Below, piece after piece: positions 42,768 through 54,933 of a DNA stretch of 64,000 bases. How positions within the stretch are numbered: position 1 is the stretch's first letter; every line of letters begins with the position of its first letter. Source of the DNA: Heligmosomoides polygyrus polygyrus (taxonomy: Eukaryota; Nematoda; Chromadorea; Rhabditida; Heligmosomidae); the NCBI GenBank assembly GCA_947396885.1, contig OX377205.1, forward strand, positions 73,194,969 through 73,258,968. Reading direction: 5' to 3'. A program made the translations under genes and the position numbers. Below the pieces are notes generated by a model. It had not been told where the DNA came from. It searched no databases and was given only the letters and a program-made list of their open reading frames with translations.

Positions 42768-43609
42768 TAAAGCAACAGCGCGGCTTAAGTCACCCAATCA
42801 GAGTCTCTTAAGTAGACTGCGTGGTGGATCTACATCTGTTCAAAACGTTTGAGACGGGCTTTGCCCATTTTCTGGGCTGCGTTCCTGGCCTGATATTGCT
42901 TGCTCTCATTTTTGCAAGGCTTGGCGTATTGAAGCCAGGGTGGATTCACTGTGTCTCGTGGTCTATGCGTTACCTCGAGAGGAAATCTGTTAGAGGATGT
43001 CTTCTCGCGTATTTCTCACGATAGCGGGCTCTCATATGTAAGCTTTGTAGAAATGATTGGGGCTCGACCCAAGTATTGTGTAAGTCTAAATCGGCCGAAG
43101 AACAGACTAAATCGTCAGTACATAGTACACTGTTGCGGGAGCGTCGGAAAACCTGAATAATTCGTCCAAGAGGTTGAATATTCCTGGAGTTCTCCGCAGA
43201 GTTTTCCCATTCAAACTGCTTCCTTTTCATCCGACAGCATTCGTCCTTCCACTTGTCTCATTTTGGAGGATCCTCCAAGGACTTTTCCTTGCCCTGTCCT
43301 TTTCCTGGTCCGTGGTCGGCACGCTTTCGTTCACGTGGAAGAAAGGGGAGGGGATGGTCCGCCGTTCCTTCTCCTCCTCGCCCGCGCTGCTCCTCTCTGT
43401 TTGATCTCTCCCTGCCAACCTGTCAGCGGCGGTCTTCGTCCTCGAGATGTCGCCCAGACCTCCATTTCGTCCGCCGAGCCGCTCTGGCAGCACTTAAACG
43501 TCACGTCATTCTGCTCGATTTCAGAGTTCTTGTACGCATTTTGTCCTTTCCTTCAAAGAGCTACAGATGCACTCGGCAGCCTTAGAAGAGATCAGTTTGT
43601 ACTGAATAC

Positions 43610-43665
43610 CATTTTACTGAGGTCGGAATGTACAAGTTCATGTCCATTCCGACCTCAGTAAAATG
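43610..43665. repeat. Perfect hairpin, 21-bp arms, 14-base loop
   Basis: CATTTTACTGAGGTCGGAAT(G) is exactly complementary to the right arm ending at 43665. No other copy was noticed in the window. Confidence 0.9.
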
Positions 43666-45087
43666 CACGTTTAAAGAGCTTTCTTGTATTTTTTCTTAGA
43701 AACTTCGACTCCAACAAGCAGATGCATGTCGCCATGGCGAGACTGCATATCCCTTATAGTTCGTAGCCTTCTGCTGACATCTGGCTTGATTGTTCCTTTA
43801 TACCTAGCGGCGTGGCTTGGATGAGCCCTATTCAATTGGAAGCAAGTCCCGTTTGGCTCGTTTTTCCTTATACTTTCTGGTGGGCTTGTGCACCAGATCT
43901 TCATATTGGACTTTACATTGATAGCCATGCTTTCCCTTCTTCCTCCCCAAACCGTTGTTGCTAATTGCAAGGATGTTCACACTATTCTGCGATATGTAGC
44001 ATTGTCAAAGCCTTCTGCTTTAGACGTCCTTTCACCAGAGAGTTTCCATTTTTTGAAAAACTATATCGTTTTTGCGATTTTTTTCATTTTTGCGTTCCTG
44101 TTGTAATATCCCAATTATTCACAGAGTAAAAGTGTGCTTCAAATTGCGCACTGAAATGGGATGCATGGCGCATTCTAACAAATCGAGAGCCGTGCTAAAT
44201 TGGATTTCTCGCCCAGCTATAAGCTGACATATTGACTTGGAATACGCTCCTGGTTTTGTGACCTAACCGATCTTTTAAATGGTTCAGATAAAATAAGTTT
44301 CTTTTAAATGGCCCTCAGAATTCCAGTATGTGGCGGAACCGCAGGATATCTGCTGAATGTTTAATTGATCAAAGTCTGTGGTTGCCATCTCTATTCATTT
44401 CTTTTCTATGTGGAGTGATATTTCAAAGTTGAATTGGAGATTTATGAAGAACATATGGAGGTTTTCACAATTTTCTGGAGTGCGCCACGCATTGTTCTTC
44501 TACATTGGGTTGTGAATCGGTCGAGGGCAACTCACAGCCTTAATAACTTATGCATTTACACTGGTCTTTGTCGTATACTGCCTTGTCTTTCTTTTTTCTA
44601 TGTAATGGCCACTGGTAGCTACTGTTGAAGTCAAGGACCAGAGGGCATTGTTTTATCTTTCGAAAACATGGCCGTCTCCAACTCATCGAGTCCTAAATGG
44701 AAGAAGTGCTTAGTTGACTTGAACCTAGCCGAAGCGTCGCCTTCTGTCCACTGCGTTCTCGTCAGGTATTATCTTAGTAAAAAGAAGCACAGCGAAAGGT
44801 AGAAATGCAGAATAAGCGCTAGTATCGCGTTACTTTCTCAGCCGAAATATTCGGTTACCCTTGCACCGTTGTTGGGACTCTGCAGCTACAGCGATAGCGT
44901 ATGAGGTTGGAGGTGCAGCTTCCGTTTGGCATCTCGAGTTTGACTTAGTTGGCGATGTTTTGTGCCAGCGAAGGTCCCGTAGTCCTGATTTTTTTTCAAT
45001 ATCTTCAGTCTACTGAAGTATGAAGTCCACAATTCTCATGACGTTCGCTCCACTGTGTTCAGCACAGTTGACTTCTTCTAGTTAATG

Positions 45088-45195
45088 GATGGGCATGAAC
45101 TTTATAGAAATAACTGCATCTGTCAAACTGGTGACATCTACAATTGATGGGACTGAACTCTATAGAAATAACTACATCTGTCAAATTGTTGACAT
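45088..45195 (+). repeat. Tandem duplication, 58-bp period
   Basis: GATGGGCATGAACTTTATAG and GATGGGACTGAACTCTATAG begin the two units; each continues AAATAACTRCATCTGTCAAA. Confidence 0.85.
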
Positions 45196-45734
45196 TGTTA
45201 GTGGTCTACGCTTGGCCAGTTTCTCATGAACTCGCACTAGAAACACGGCTGCTGTTTCTAACTGACGAGCAGCCTCATGACGATTCCCCAAAGGCCGACT
45301 AAGGGACAGTGTTTTTCGAAGGTCGGCTGCTGCTGTAATATTTTGGGGTGGGCAATGTAAACGAGCTCTGTCGGAAGCGAGACGCGATCTGTCATGCTCC
45401 GCTGTCCTCCGATGTTTTTGTCCGATGACGGATGTGCTGAAGTGTGGTATATTCTTGTGTTCCCGTGCTCTCGTGTGTCCGGGATGAAAAACCACCGGCA
45501 GTCCAGCTGGTCATGAGGAATGAACAGCTGGACGACTGCAGCCGGTTTCGCTGAACGGCCTCTGTCACTTGGTGGTAGCGACAGCAGTAGCTTGGCTCAT
45601 TATTTCGCAGAGGCTTTTCTACGTTGCAGAGCTTTTTGGGTCCCATGGTTATTTATTGAAGGTGTTTCATCTGGCCAGAAGTGTAGTGACCATCTAGGAA
45701 CCTCCTAAAAAGGTAAGAACAAAAGATACAGGTT

Positions 45735-45789
45735 GGCCCTGTGGGATGCGCCACACATTCTTTGTCCTTCATGGGGATATCGTGGAGGT
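45735..45789 (-). mobile_element. SINE, left part, split by RTE fragment
   Basis: GTGGGATGCGCCACACATTC and ATATCGTGGAGGT are SINE tail-side blocks in minus orientation. The rest of the SINE resumes at 47722. Confidence 0.75.
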
Positions 45790-46049
45790 GAAGACGATGT
45801 TTATGAGGATCGGACAAGTTTCTGATGCCCCATTCTCGCTCAACGGAGCGAATGTCTTGGTCGCGAAGTCAACATGGCCAACGACCTAGCGCCAGAGCTG
45901 GGCAGGAGGAAACGAGCGGCTTGGCGAGCTTCAAGTGCGTCGAAGAAGTCGTGAAGAAGGCGAAGAACGTCCAACTCCGTGCCCATCCATTCGACTCCAC
46001 TGTTCTTCCTGCCCTAACATACGCCTCAGATACTTGGGCTATACGAAAA
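45790..46049 (+). mobile_element. RTE copy C, 5'-truncated, left part
   Basis: Matches copy B from about 41020 to 41304: TTTCTGATGCCCCATTCTCG, CAACATGGCCAACGACCTAG, AACATACGCCTCAGATACTT. It contains small deletions, so the frame is broken. Cut at 46050 by a mariner and continues at 47313. Confidence 0.93.
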
Positions 46050-46051
46050 TA

Positions 46052-47310
46052 TTAGGTTGTCCAGAAAGTTCTCAGCGTTTTGAATGCTTCACTTTAAACT
46101 ACCACAACTCTCTTATTGGATTTAGTCGAAACAAGCACCGTTCGAATCAGCACTCTTCTACCATACCACCTGTTCCATCAGCATAAAAAATAGGTGATCA
46201 TTGACTTTCGAAAAAATCCACGAAAGCTGTTTTGACTTGGTCTTGATTGGTGAAGGTTTTACCAGCAAGAAAGTTCTGAAAGTGTTTGAAGGGGTGGTGG
46301 TCTTTTGGCGAGAGGTCTGGAGATTATGGCAGTGAGGCAAAAACTTCTCCCCTTATCGTTAGTTCGTTCAATTTTCGAACAGTGATTTGTGAAACGTGTG
46401 GGCGGGCATGGTCGTGCAAATGTTTCGAGCCTCTTCTGTTGACCAATGATGGTTGAAGTTGACGCAATTTTCGGTGCAGTTTGTCGACTTCCTTACAGTA
46501 AGACTCTGTTGTGATCGTTTGGCCTGGTGCCAAAAAGTTGTTGTGAGTCACACCAGTCGCCTACCACCACACAGTGGCCATTACCCTTTTTTGGTGGAGG
46601 TTCGTCTTCGAAAAATGACTAGGGATTTCGTCGGCGTCCAACCACTGTACGGAACGTTTCCTGTTATCATACAGAATCCATTTTTCATCGGAAGTGATGA
46701 CTCGACCCAAAACGGGTCCGTTTTGCTGCGTAAAAGTAGAGAAGAACAAATCTCTAAACGTGACAAGTTTTGTCACTCACTCGACTCGTGGGGCACTCAC
46801 TTTTCGAGCCCTTTCCCCTTCTCAAGGCGTTTCATGCTTTCACAACAGCAGTTCTGTTCTAGCTCTTCCGCGATCCTTTGGAATGATTCAGCTTCCACCA
46901 ATTCCTTCAACTCGTCGTCCAGTATTGCTCTAGGTGGACCGTTACGGGGGTCATTCTCGAGGCTGAAATCTTCGGTCCGAAATTTTCTGAACCACTGGCG
47001 CACAGTGCTTTCTCCAAAACTATTAGGCCCCACACTTGTTTGATCTGTCGAGCTGCCTCGGCTGCGGATTGTCCCGGATTGTCGAGGTTAGAATAAAATA
47101 TCGTTCGGAATTGCTCCTTCGACATACTTCAGTAAGTCCTTCAAGAACAGAAATATGAAACAACGCTGAAACAAAGATTATTTAGACGGATAGAGCGAAA
47201 AAATCTGTATAGAGGGAAGCACTAACGCGCAATGCAAGTCAAATTTTACTTAATACTAGACGAGTGAAGAATAGTAACACAAAACGCTAAGAACTTTCCG
47301 AACAACCTAA
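46052..47310 (-). mobile_element. Mariner-family element, near full length (1259 bp)
   Basis: The inverted repeats are TTAGGTTGTCCAGAAAGTTC on the left and TTAGGTTGTTCGGAAAGTTC on the right (reverse complement). TA flanks at 46050-46051 and 47311-47312. Transposase remnants on the minus strand span almost the whole length. It sits inside RTE copy C, so it is the youngest member of this nest. Confidence 0.94.
46199..47125 (-). pseudogene. Mariner transposase pseudogene, three catalytic aspartates visible
   Basis: From its N-terminus: MSKEQFRTIFYSNLDNPGQS, TVRQWFRKFRTEDFSLENDP (other frame), ITSDEKWILYDNRKR (first aspartate), HLHDHARPHVSQ (second) and SPDLSPKDHHPFKHF (third). From about 46776 to 46199 the gene is in one frame, interrupted only by a TAG at 46561-46563 and a TAA at 46324-46326. 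The N-terminal third is frameshifted and appears to have lost sequence between the DNA-binding and catalytic parts. It is therefore inactive but not ancient. Confidence 0.9.
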
Positions 47311-47312
47311 TA

Positions 47313-47721
47313 GGATGAACACGCGATCAGCGTCGCGCAGCGTTGAATCGAGATGACGTTGCTCAGAGTGACACGATTCACGCAAGTGAGATCCCCCGGA
47401 GTTTCGAGCTTCGTCGACATGTGAAGATTAGAGACGCTGTCGCAGTCGTCGAAAATTAGGTGGGTCGGCCACATAATGCGCTTCTCAGACACCCGCTGGA
47501 CGATTCCGCGGGACGTCAAGAGAACACCAGACGCTCCCCAACGCGTTGGTCGGACTTTTTCGTGGAAGCCTGAACGACCGATATGACGCTCTTCATGTCC
47601 TTCGAGCGAGGCGGACCCATTTGAGCACTCTGGCACGCGACAGGGACGAATGGAGACGCTGCTATGTAGCGCACGCTCGAGCAACTCGATGATCAAGGGG
47701 ACGACAGGTGGCACAGGGGAT
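47313..47721 (+). mobile_element. RTE copy C, right part and 3' end
   Basis: Continues copy C after the mariner: GGATGAACACGCGATCAGCG to GATGATCAAGGGGACGACAG. It has several small deletions relative to 41313-41740, and its tail has only GACAGGTGGCACAGG rather than the repeated ACAGGTGAT units. Confidence 0.92.
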
Positions 47722-47935
47722 CATGGAGGCAATCGGAATGTGTATTTGGCCTACACACATGAGGTGGCCAGCTGATTAAAAGATCAGCGTTTATCCTTAC
47801 CAGACAAGTCCAATCTTCCCACCCTGGGGATCGAAAGGCTGTTTACCTGGTCGTGATCCGATCTAAGAACATCAAGTTGTGATGCGCGCGAGAGCAGACC
47901 CCTCGTCCAACTACGCTACCACACTCCCAATGGTG
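47722..47935 (-). mobile_element. SINE, right part, split by RTE fragment
   Basis: ATCATGGAGGCAATCGGAAT repeats the ATATCGTGGAGGT at the left junction (imperfect target-site duplication). The SINE then continues with TGTATTTGGCCTACACACAT and ends in a tRNA-like head, CTACGCTACCACACTCCC. Confidence 0.78.
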
Positions 47936-50059
47936 ATAATTCATCAAGTACTGCCCTTATTAGCATTAAAAATTACTCCATGCAACTCAGGGCTTACTGC
48001 AAAACAAGCCCTAGGGGGATAGAGCCTCAAAAAAGCCCGCAGATCTATGAAATGAATACCTACCAATAGGTTACCCCTCTTCACTCGACATGAATGAAAG
48101 GCATTTTTTCCTCTTTTCCATGAGCTTTATTGACAAGTCACAGTGATCAAGGATATTGCTGTCATTCCGTGATGATGTGATGCTAAAGAAAGTGTTGAGT
48201 TCCGTCCTCCCACCTTCACCTGATATGATAGTTGGCTTATCCGCGCGATGAAAGTGTCAACCCACCTGGGGGAGGATTCCCTCGAGGGCGGCCATTGGGA
48301 GCTCCATCACCACTTATCCGTCGACATGAACGGATTTTGATTCGATCCGTATCGATCGGTATTGATCAAAATATATTGGCCTTTATGTGTTGCTGAGCTG
48401 CTGAGAGGCCAGAGCAAGGCCAGGACACAACGCCGAAGCATCACAGAGCTTCCTAGACCGACCTTCAGACACTAACGCATCTAGACGTGCTTTCCATGCT
48501 GTCTCAAGGTTTTCGGCAAAAATCAGTGATCGGCTTTTGTAATGTAATCGAGAATAGAAGCCGATTTGCCGGTTGTTTGCACAGCCTCGATATTTGACTA
48601 TCCACGAGTGTACTTTCAGGACACGCAGATGCGTATTGAGTTACTTGTAACAGAATGAATGGCGATCTTTTTTGCCTCTCATTTTTGGCTTGAAGCATAA
48701 TTGTTGACCGACGCGCCCATTTCGTTCCCTTAGGGTGTTTTTAACGATGAAGGGGTTCGGCACAAAAACGGTGGTTTTTCTGATCCTCGCAGTTTTTGTT
48801 TTCTCTTCTTGATTTATAGACGGCCGAACTTCGAAAGACGGCCATTTTTTCGTGCCGCCGTAGCTGGCCCGAACAGCCGCGACCATGGTGAGGAAAGGGC
48901 CAGTGCAAGTTGGAGGCAAACACACACAGAAACCGGAGGAAAAACAACAACTGGGATGAAAAGTGTACTTCTGAAGAAGTCTACTCGGGTCCAGCGCTCC
49001 CCCCATTTAGCGCCTCTTCCATCATCATCGAAGCCTTGGGGTGGATGTCGTCTTTAAGGTCTGCAGATGACCTTACACTGTGACAGTGGATTCCTCCAGG
49101 TAGAAAATAAAAACAGCGCAGCTGCATAGATTCTTAGCAGGATGTCCGGTCACTGCGATGATGAGTGTCCGGATGTCATTGTTGACACCGCGCGGGATCT
49201 AGATTCCTAGGCCCTCATCCAGCTCCATACAGCACACCGGTTCTTCATATGGCGAGGATTTCAGCTCACAAAATTAAAGAAACAGGAGTAAACAGGGGCT
49301 ATTTGGGTAAGGGCGGACAATGCGCCAAAGAAGAGCTTAATCTTGTGGAAAGAACGGCGAAACATCAGAAGCCGGCAGCGAGAGAAGAACCCTGTCATGC
49401 TTCGTGTGTACGCAAACAGTATCCTCTAGGGCATAGCCAGCAACAGTGGCGGTTCTTCCTCCGCAAGCGGACCTTTCAGCGGTTTCATTCGGCTGTCCCC
49501 GTGGAGAATTCATCGCTTGCGGCCAATTAGCTGAATCGGAAGCACTGCGCAGTAATAAGATGCGTTCAGGGTTGGTCCCGCACACATCTCGCCCTGTCTC
49601 CTCGGCAGTAATTAGGCCCTGAGAGGAACGCAATTTAGTAGTGATATTGCCATGCCTGGCTGGCAGTTTAGCCCCTCAACATCTTGGTTGAAATCCGCGC
49701 TAGTGTTTTTTCTGTCTGCAGCTGTTTGTTAATCAAACCGTAAGAAGAAATGAGAGATAATAGGTTTTTGTTGCTCATTTGAATGGTGTATTAAGAATAG
49801 CAGGACTCGAGGAGCATAAAATAGGATTCATATAATAAAGAAAATTGAAAGTGGAAATATAAAATTACACATTTTCTTTTTCCAAACTGGTTCGTTTCGC
49901 CACCTATAAATAAAAAAATCATAATAATTCATATGAATCGAGCTCTTTCTCCCTTACCATGTGAAGTGCTGTGTAAGCGCCAACGTTAAAACAAACTGAT
50001 GGTATAGTGTAACCTCTCAAATGCTCCCACGATTCTGAGTGGATGCACAGTAAATGGCT
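47936..50059. other. Unassigned spacer
   Basis: It includes a 121-codon frame (48641-49006, minus) and, on the plus strand at 48748, a 21-residue signal-peptide-like frame MKGFGTKTVVFLILAVFVFS. Neither connects to a recognisable gene. Confidence 0.4.
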
Positions 50060-50270
50060 TACTCTCAGGAATGATCTATGTGCACTGCGTATACGGGAGG
50101 AACTAAAAGGAAAGGCTTGCCAGGGTAGGACAAAATACTGACTTGTCTATTTTCTTATCAGCACTGTATAGGGCGAGTTCAAGTTCAAATTGCTTCCACG
50201 ACGCTTGTAGTAGTAAGAAGTAGAATGCACGGCGCATCCCTGGGATTGGTTAAAGCTGTCTTTTTCATTC
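50060..50270 (+). mobile_element. Old SINE copy, 5' part eroded
   Basis: CTGACTTGTCTATTTTCTTA, GTTCAAATTGCTTCCACGAC and GTAGAATGCACGGCGCATCC occur in SINE order, plus orientation. Confidence 0.6.
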
Positions 50271-51176
50271 TACACATTTTTAAAAGCCGTTCAACAGTTT
50301 CAATGTCTTTGGCCTCGATATCAAATCGTTTCAATGGAATTTTGGGCAAACTCAAACTAGTTTTCTTTTGTGTTACTTAATAATAAACACAACATGACGT
50401 AACTCAAATTAACTAGTTACAATGTGGACTGTGTCGTACCTCCTGCGCTGACTCACCACTGTATTTCAATGGGAACAATTTACATGTTCTTGAAAGAAGT
50501 GACTACTGCTCTACATTTTGAGCACTTCCCGCATTCTCTAGATTTTCTGACCGCTCTACCTGCCTTCGTATCGTACTCTTATCCATTCTTCATATCCACA
50601 GGCCCTTTCAGCTGAATAAGATAAGCCGATCATAATTTTTAAAGGCGAGATGAGATCGAAATGCAGTTCCTGGCCTGGATCGTCGTCCCAGGTTTCGAAA
50701 GAGATTCTCCGTTCCCGGGGCGCCGATCAGTGGCCGCTGTGACGCGACAAGTGGCCCTCGGGGACTGCTCAATTTGCTGGCAGCGCCGCCATCCGGACGC
50801 GTCTGGTCGTTCAGCCACCACCGACCGGGTCGTCGTCGAAGCCGGCAGCGGTGTGTAAGGTCAGAGGGAGCTGGGCGGCGTCCGTGCAGGAGGAGTGTGC
50901 ACCCCAGGCAAGGAGAGAGTGCAGCCGTCCTGGCCACTCTGAGCGATTTAATCCCCGAGTGTGTCGCCAACCCCGCCGCCTTCACATCCCGCTTTGAGCG
51001 CCCTGCAACTCTCTTACGCGACCTGCATCTACTCATCCTCGTTGGAATTCTGCCTCGACGATTGGTTTCCTGGACGTCTTCTGTCTTCGGAACTCTATTC
51101 TACTCTTTGTAAAGCAAAGGTGATGGATAGATTATTCTGAATGCCACTCAGCCTTCTTACTCTGCAAACATCGTAG
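50271..51176. other. Unassigned spacer with GC-rich block
   Basis: 50640-51060 is GC- and CpG-rich with overlapping frames on both strands (up to 142 codons, minus 50608-51036). No motif was recognised. It could hold an exon or promoter of an unseen gene, but I cannot support that. Confidence 0.35.
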
Positions 51177-51268
51177 TCACCTCTTATGTTGTCTTTCCTA
51201 CCACCAGCGAAACTGTTGTTGTTCTTTTAATCACCTCTTATGTTGTCTTTCCTACCACCAGCGAAACT
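51177..51268 (+). repeat. Tandem duplication of a 38-bp block, 54-bp period
   Basis: TCACCTCTTATGTTGTCTTT(CC...) at 51177-51214 is repeated exactly at 51231-51268. Confidence 0.95.
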
Positions 51269-51276
51269 TACATTAC

Positions 51277-51384
51277 AGAGGCTATATGTTGTTACAGGAT
51301 GTTTTGTTGCGATCAAAACTCTTGCGTCAGGCGGGCAGTTTGAAAGTTTCAGTTTCAAACATCCTGTAAGAACACATAGCCTCT
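51277..51384. repeat. Inverted-repeat element, about 28-bp arms
   Basis: AGAGGCTATATGTTGTTACA(GGATGTTT) pairs with the right arm ending GCCTCT at 51384, with a few mismatches. The centre, GTTGCGATCAAAACTCTTGC, resembles 18675-18710 (GCTGCGTCAAAACTCTAGCG). Confidence 0.7.
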
Positions 51385-51392
51385 CTACCAGA

Positions 51393-51980
51393 CTGAATTA
51401 TAAAACTCAACCAGTATTTGCTGCCACCGTAATCCAGTGTGATACAGCCACTATCACCTCCAAAGATGTGTTCTCAACAACCACCAATACAAAGTGCGGT
51501 TGTACGGCATTGTTCTATCTTGTCGGCTGTAATATGGTTGGTTTCAAAAAATAAACGGCCAGTGCACATACATATACAAACCAGTTTCACGCAAAAAAGG
51601 GCAGCAAGGACAGTAACTCCGCAACTCAGGCATAAAATGGCTCTGGGTAGGATCACCAGTGCCACCTGTTGCAATGCCCCAAGGACGTGGAGTTACAAGA
51701 AAGTCGAAGACTTAGGCGCTGAGCTGCACTGAATTATAGAAATCATCTAGAAGTTGCTGGTTCCTGCCTGCCAAACCTGCCCACTAGGATGTTGGTTTGG
51801 ATAAGAATGTGCACTGGAGTTCATTTTTTGAAACCAACCATATTGTAGCCTACAAGATAGGCAAATGCCGGACAACCGACTTTGCACTAGTGGTTGTTGC
51901 CGTCTTTGCAGGTGATAATGGCTATATCACACTGGATAACGGTGGCAACAAATTCTGGTTGAGTTTTATAATTCACCCTC
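51393..51980. mobile_element. Long inverted-repeat (foldback-like) element, arms about 175-185 bp
   Basis: The left arm (51393-51580) holds GAATTATAAAACTCAACCAG, ATCCAGTGTGATACAGCCAC and AATATGGTTGGTTTCAAAAA in order. The right arm (about 51803-51975) holds their reverse complements with scattered differences. The spacer is about 220 bp. No transposase; family unknown. Confidence 0.75.
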
Positions 51981-54933
51981 TACCAGCCGCTCCAGGCTTA
52001 AGCAAATGTGTTAAAGCATCGTTACATTACAGACATTCGGATGCGTGGCCCAACCTCGATCATCAGGCCAAACTTTTTGGTCAGAAATGCATGCAGAACT
52101 GCGCCTGAATTAATTCTTAAAATATTTCTAGTGGTGTAACACCTTAACGGATTACAGCTCTAGAATCAACCACTTCTTTCGCAATGACAAATTTCCTCCG
52201 GGGTTTCTTTAAAAAAAGGTTTCGAAGCAACGCTGCACTCACTGAAGTCGCAAACAATTCTCGTGATTCGTGGCATTTCAAAAGAGGGCCGCCGGAAAGA
52301 CGGACGCCGTAAGCGAAAGGGTGAGAAAAGGATGATGGACGATTAACTCCAGACGCCCATAGTGCACACGTTGTGTGTTTCAAGATACTATCAGAGACAC
52401 CGTCGCTCTGCCACTTTGAGCGCGATGAATTCGTCCCTCGGGAGTTCTCTACGTGAATGGGAGGGCTGTCTCATTGTCGCGTTCGTCAGCTCCAGGCACC
52501 TTCCACAACTTTCCATTGCCATGCCATCTCCAGACATCGCCTCGTGCTGACTGGGTCTTGGCTCTAAAACCGCGTGAAACCGGATCCGGAATACGTGGTC
52601 TATCCTAAGGCGTCGACGTGAATAGACCTCTTCCATCTGTTTTTCCTGCGGTTTAATCCTACAGCTCGTAGTCAGTACCATTGCACTTTCTTCACTGTCT
52701 CGGAATTGCGAAGGTCATACTGTCCCTAGACGGGTATTATTCCTGAGGTTGTTCGCTCGATGTGGTTGTGGTATTGAATAGATGCTCTGTTGCTCCACAA
52801 CCCTGCTATTCATCGGCTTAGCGCGTCCGATCTCTCGAGCGAGCGGCTTTCCAGAATCTCTCGCTCCCTCGTGTGAAGTGCCTTTCCCGAGTCCTTCGCT
52901 GTGCGGTTATGTGGTTGCGATGGAATTGCTGGCTATTCTGGGTCGAGCATTTCGTCTGCGATCAACACCACCGGCCCCGCGCTTCAGTGCTTCCAGCCCC
53001 TTCGCGGCTCAAATCGCCGGAATCTTGTGCTGTGCTTCGAGCGGAAACGCAGCTGCCGATCACTGGTCTCTTTTGCTGAACTTCTAGTTGCTGGACTTGA
53101 TGTGCCTGAGTATTATGCGCATATTCACGTGAAGTGCGCAAAGTGTTCACCTCCATTTCGGCCTCCGCGTGGAGACCAGACTGACGACACAGGGTGTTCA
53201 GGTCCACCCTAGTGTTTTTTGAACGAGAAGTAGCGGAACGATGTACGCCTGCAGAATTTTTATTCCGCACAGCACTAAGTTCACTGCTTTTTTCAAGCTC
53301 AACGGCCTATTTCCTTCCAAAATTAAATACTTTTGAGTACCCTGGATCTTCGGACGATTCAAATGAGGGTGGTTCAGCTGGGGCCAGATTCATCAACAGC
53401 ACAACGGCTGGTAATGGTATATCGGTTGTCGTATCTGTATCTATGTATGTCTCTCTGTATCATTTACTACCTAGGCCGATCTGTTGAATCCGCCGTGAAA
53501 TGATAGCGGCGGGTCGTTGATGATTCTGGCCACTGGTATCCTTCCCTCGGTTCACCACTGGAGAGAAACACACCAGTGCCATGCAAAAGATGTCGTGTAG
53601 GGCTGCGTCACAAGCTGACCCCAACCCCGAGCCACTGCGCCTACAGAACAAATGGCAGCATTAAGAACGCATTGAGCGGCGCGGCTACGCACTGAATAGT
53701 GAGTTGAGTATGCGCCACGAAGCCTTGTAAAGGGATATGAAATGATTACGAAACCTCCCGCAAAAAATCGCTCGAGCTCTAGGAGAATTCTCACCGAACG
53801 ATTGCAAAATCTACCCCAAAAACGTCAGGTTATTAGCGGCGTAGAGTTTCGCACCAGGGCACGCTAACATCATTTTGTCCAATTTTTATCCGCTTTTATC
53901 CGGATCTTTGCATGGGCCACAGCCACGGATCTTCGGATGATTCAGATAACGCCATCTTTGGCAGAGCCGGATTTTGGATAATCCGAAACCGAATAAATCC
54001 GGCCGGATATCCGAAAGTGCATGATTCGGGTCCCACGTCTATACAGCACCGAGATGTGAGCCGAGCAGAGGTTGTCCGCGACTCGGCCGCCGAGCGAAGA
54101 AGTCCCACTCTAGGAACCGACAGTGTGCGGAAAGGGTGAAATCTCGATCAACTCCTATCTGAGCCATTTATTGCCGAGAAGCTGTTGACGCGACCAAAAT
54201 GGGTAACGAAACCACTTTGTCATTCAAGAACAACCCGAAGGTTATTTTGAAGAAAACGAGAAAAAACACCCAATTTGGATACCAGTAAAGGCCATAACAT
54301 AATAGCTTTAGAGAGAGAGAGAGCCAGTCCTCTCTGCTGCTAGTCTTGGAATACCGTCCACTGGAAAAAGTTGGAGCTCTTTCGCTGTTTACTGTATTTA
54401 CTATACATCCTGCAATAAATCTTGTAGGGGAAATCCTTCGCAGCGGACGAAAAAAATGCGTTTTTGGGGACATATCAAAGAGCCCGCTTTTTAGCTTTTA
54501 AAGCTATTTTATTGGACGTAAAAGGAGCTTTTCTCAGCTAACTTACGTAAATGAATGTTTATAAGGGAGTGGGTGGTTAGCGAGAAAATCCATCCTGAAG
54601 GTGGACATTGCGGGCAATTGGATGAAATACTCGGTGATATCAAAATCAACCAAATTAAGCAGTGTTTGAAAAAAAAATTAAGCAGTTGCTATAATCGTCA
54701 ATCAAATTGAATTCAGATCTTTTGAGAGAAATAGAGAATTCCGGATTTCGCTTTAATCGGCTGGTGGGGTCTCCGAAGTGGACCCCAATGGCTGTATTGT
54801 AAGGTGGTACATCAATTAAGAGTCCTCCAGGTGAAAGTGTTCTATAGCTAGGTCATAGGTTGTCGAACTGAAAGCAACTTGGAAGCACCGAATGCGCAGT
54901 GCAGAGCGGATTCGAACGGTGCTAGCTGGAATG
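51981..54933. other. Unassigned spacer
   Basis: It contains a (GA)n run near 54310, a half-copy of MITE family 2 near 53380, and GGAT/CCGAA-rich words at 53930-54020. Frames reach about 104 codons without motifs. Confidence 0.4.

Larger units (their letters stand above)
42768..45724. other. Unassigned spacer
   Basis: It contains the 43610-43665 hairpin, a 58-bp tandem duplication at 45088-45195 and small SINE tail-side fragments near 44160 and 44480. 43200-43500 is GC-richer with overlapping frames up to 132 codons, none with a recognisable motif. Confidence 0.4.

Noticed and set aside
50608..51112. Overlapping 142-codon (minus) and 112-codon (plus) frames as genes
   Set aside because: The block is GC-rich, so stops are rare in all frames; no motif, no consistent strand, no splice structure.
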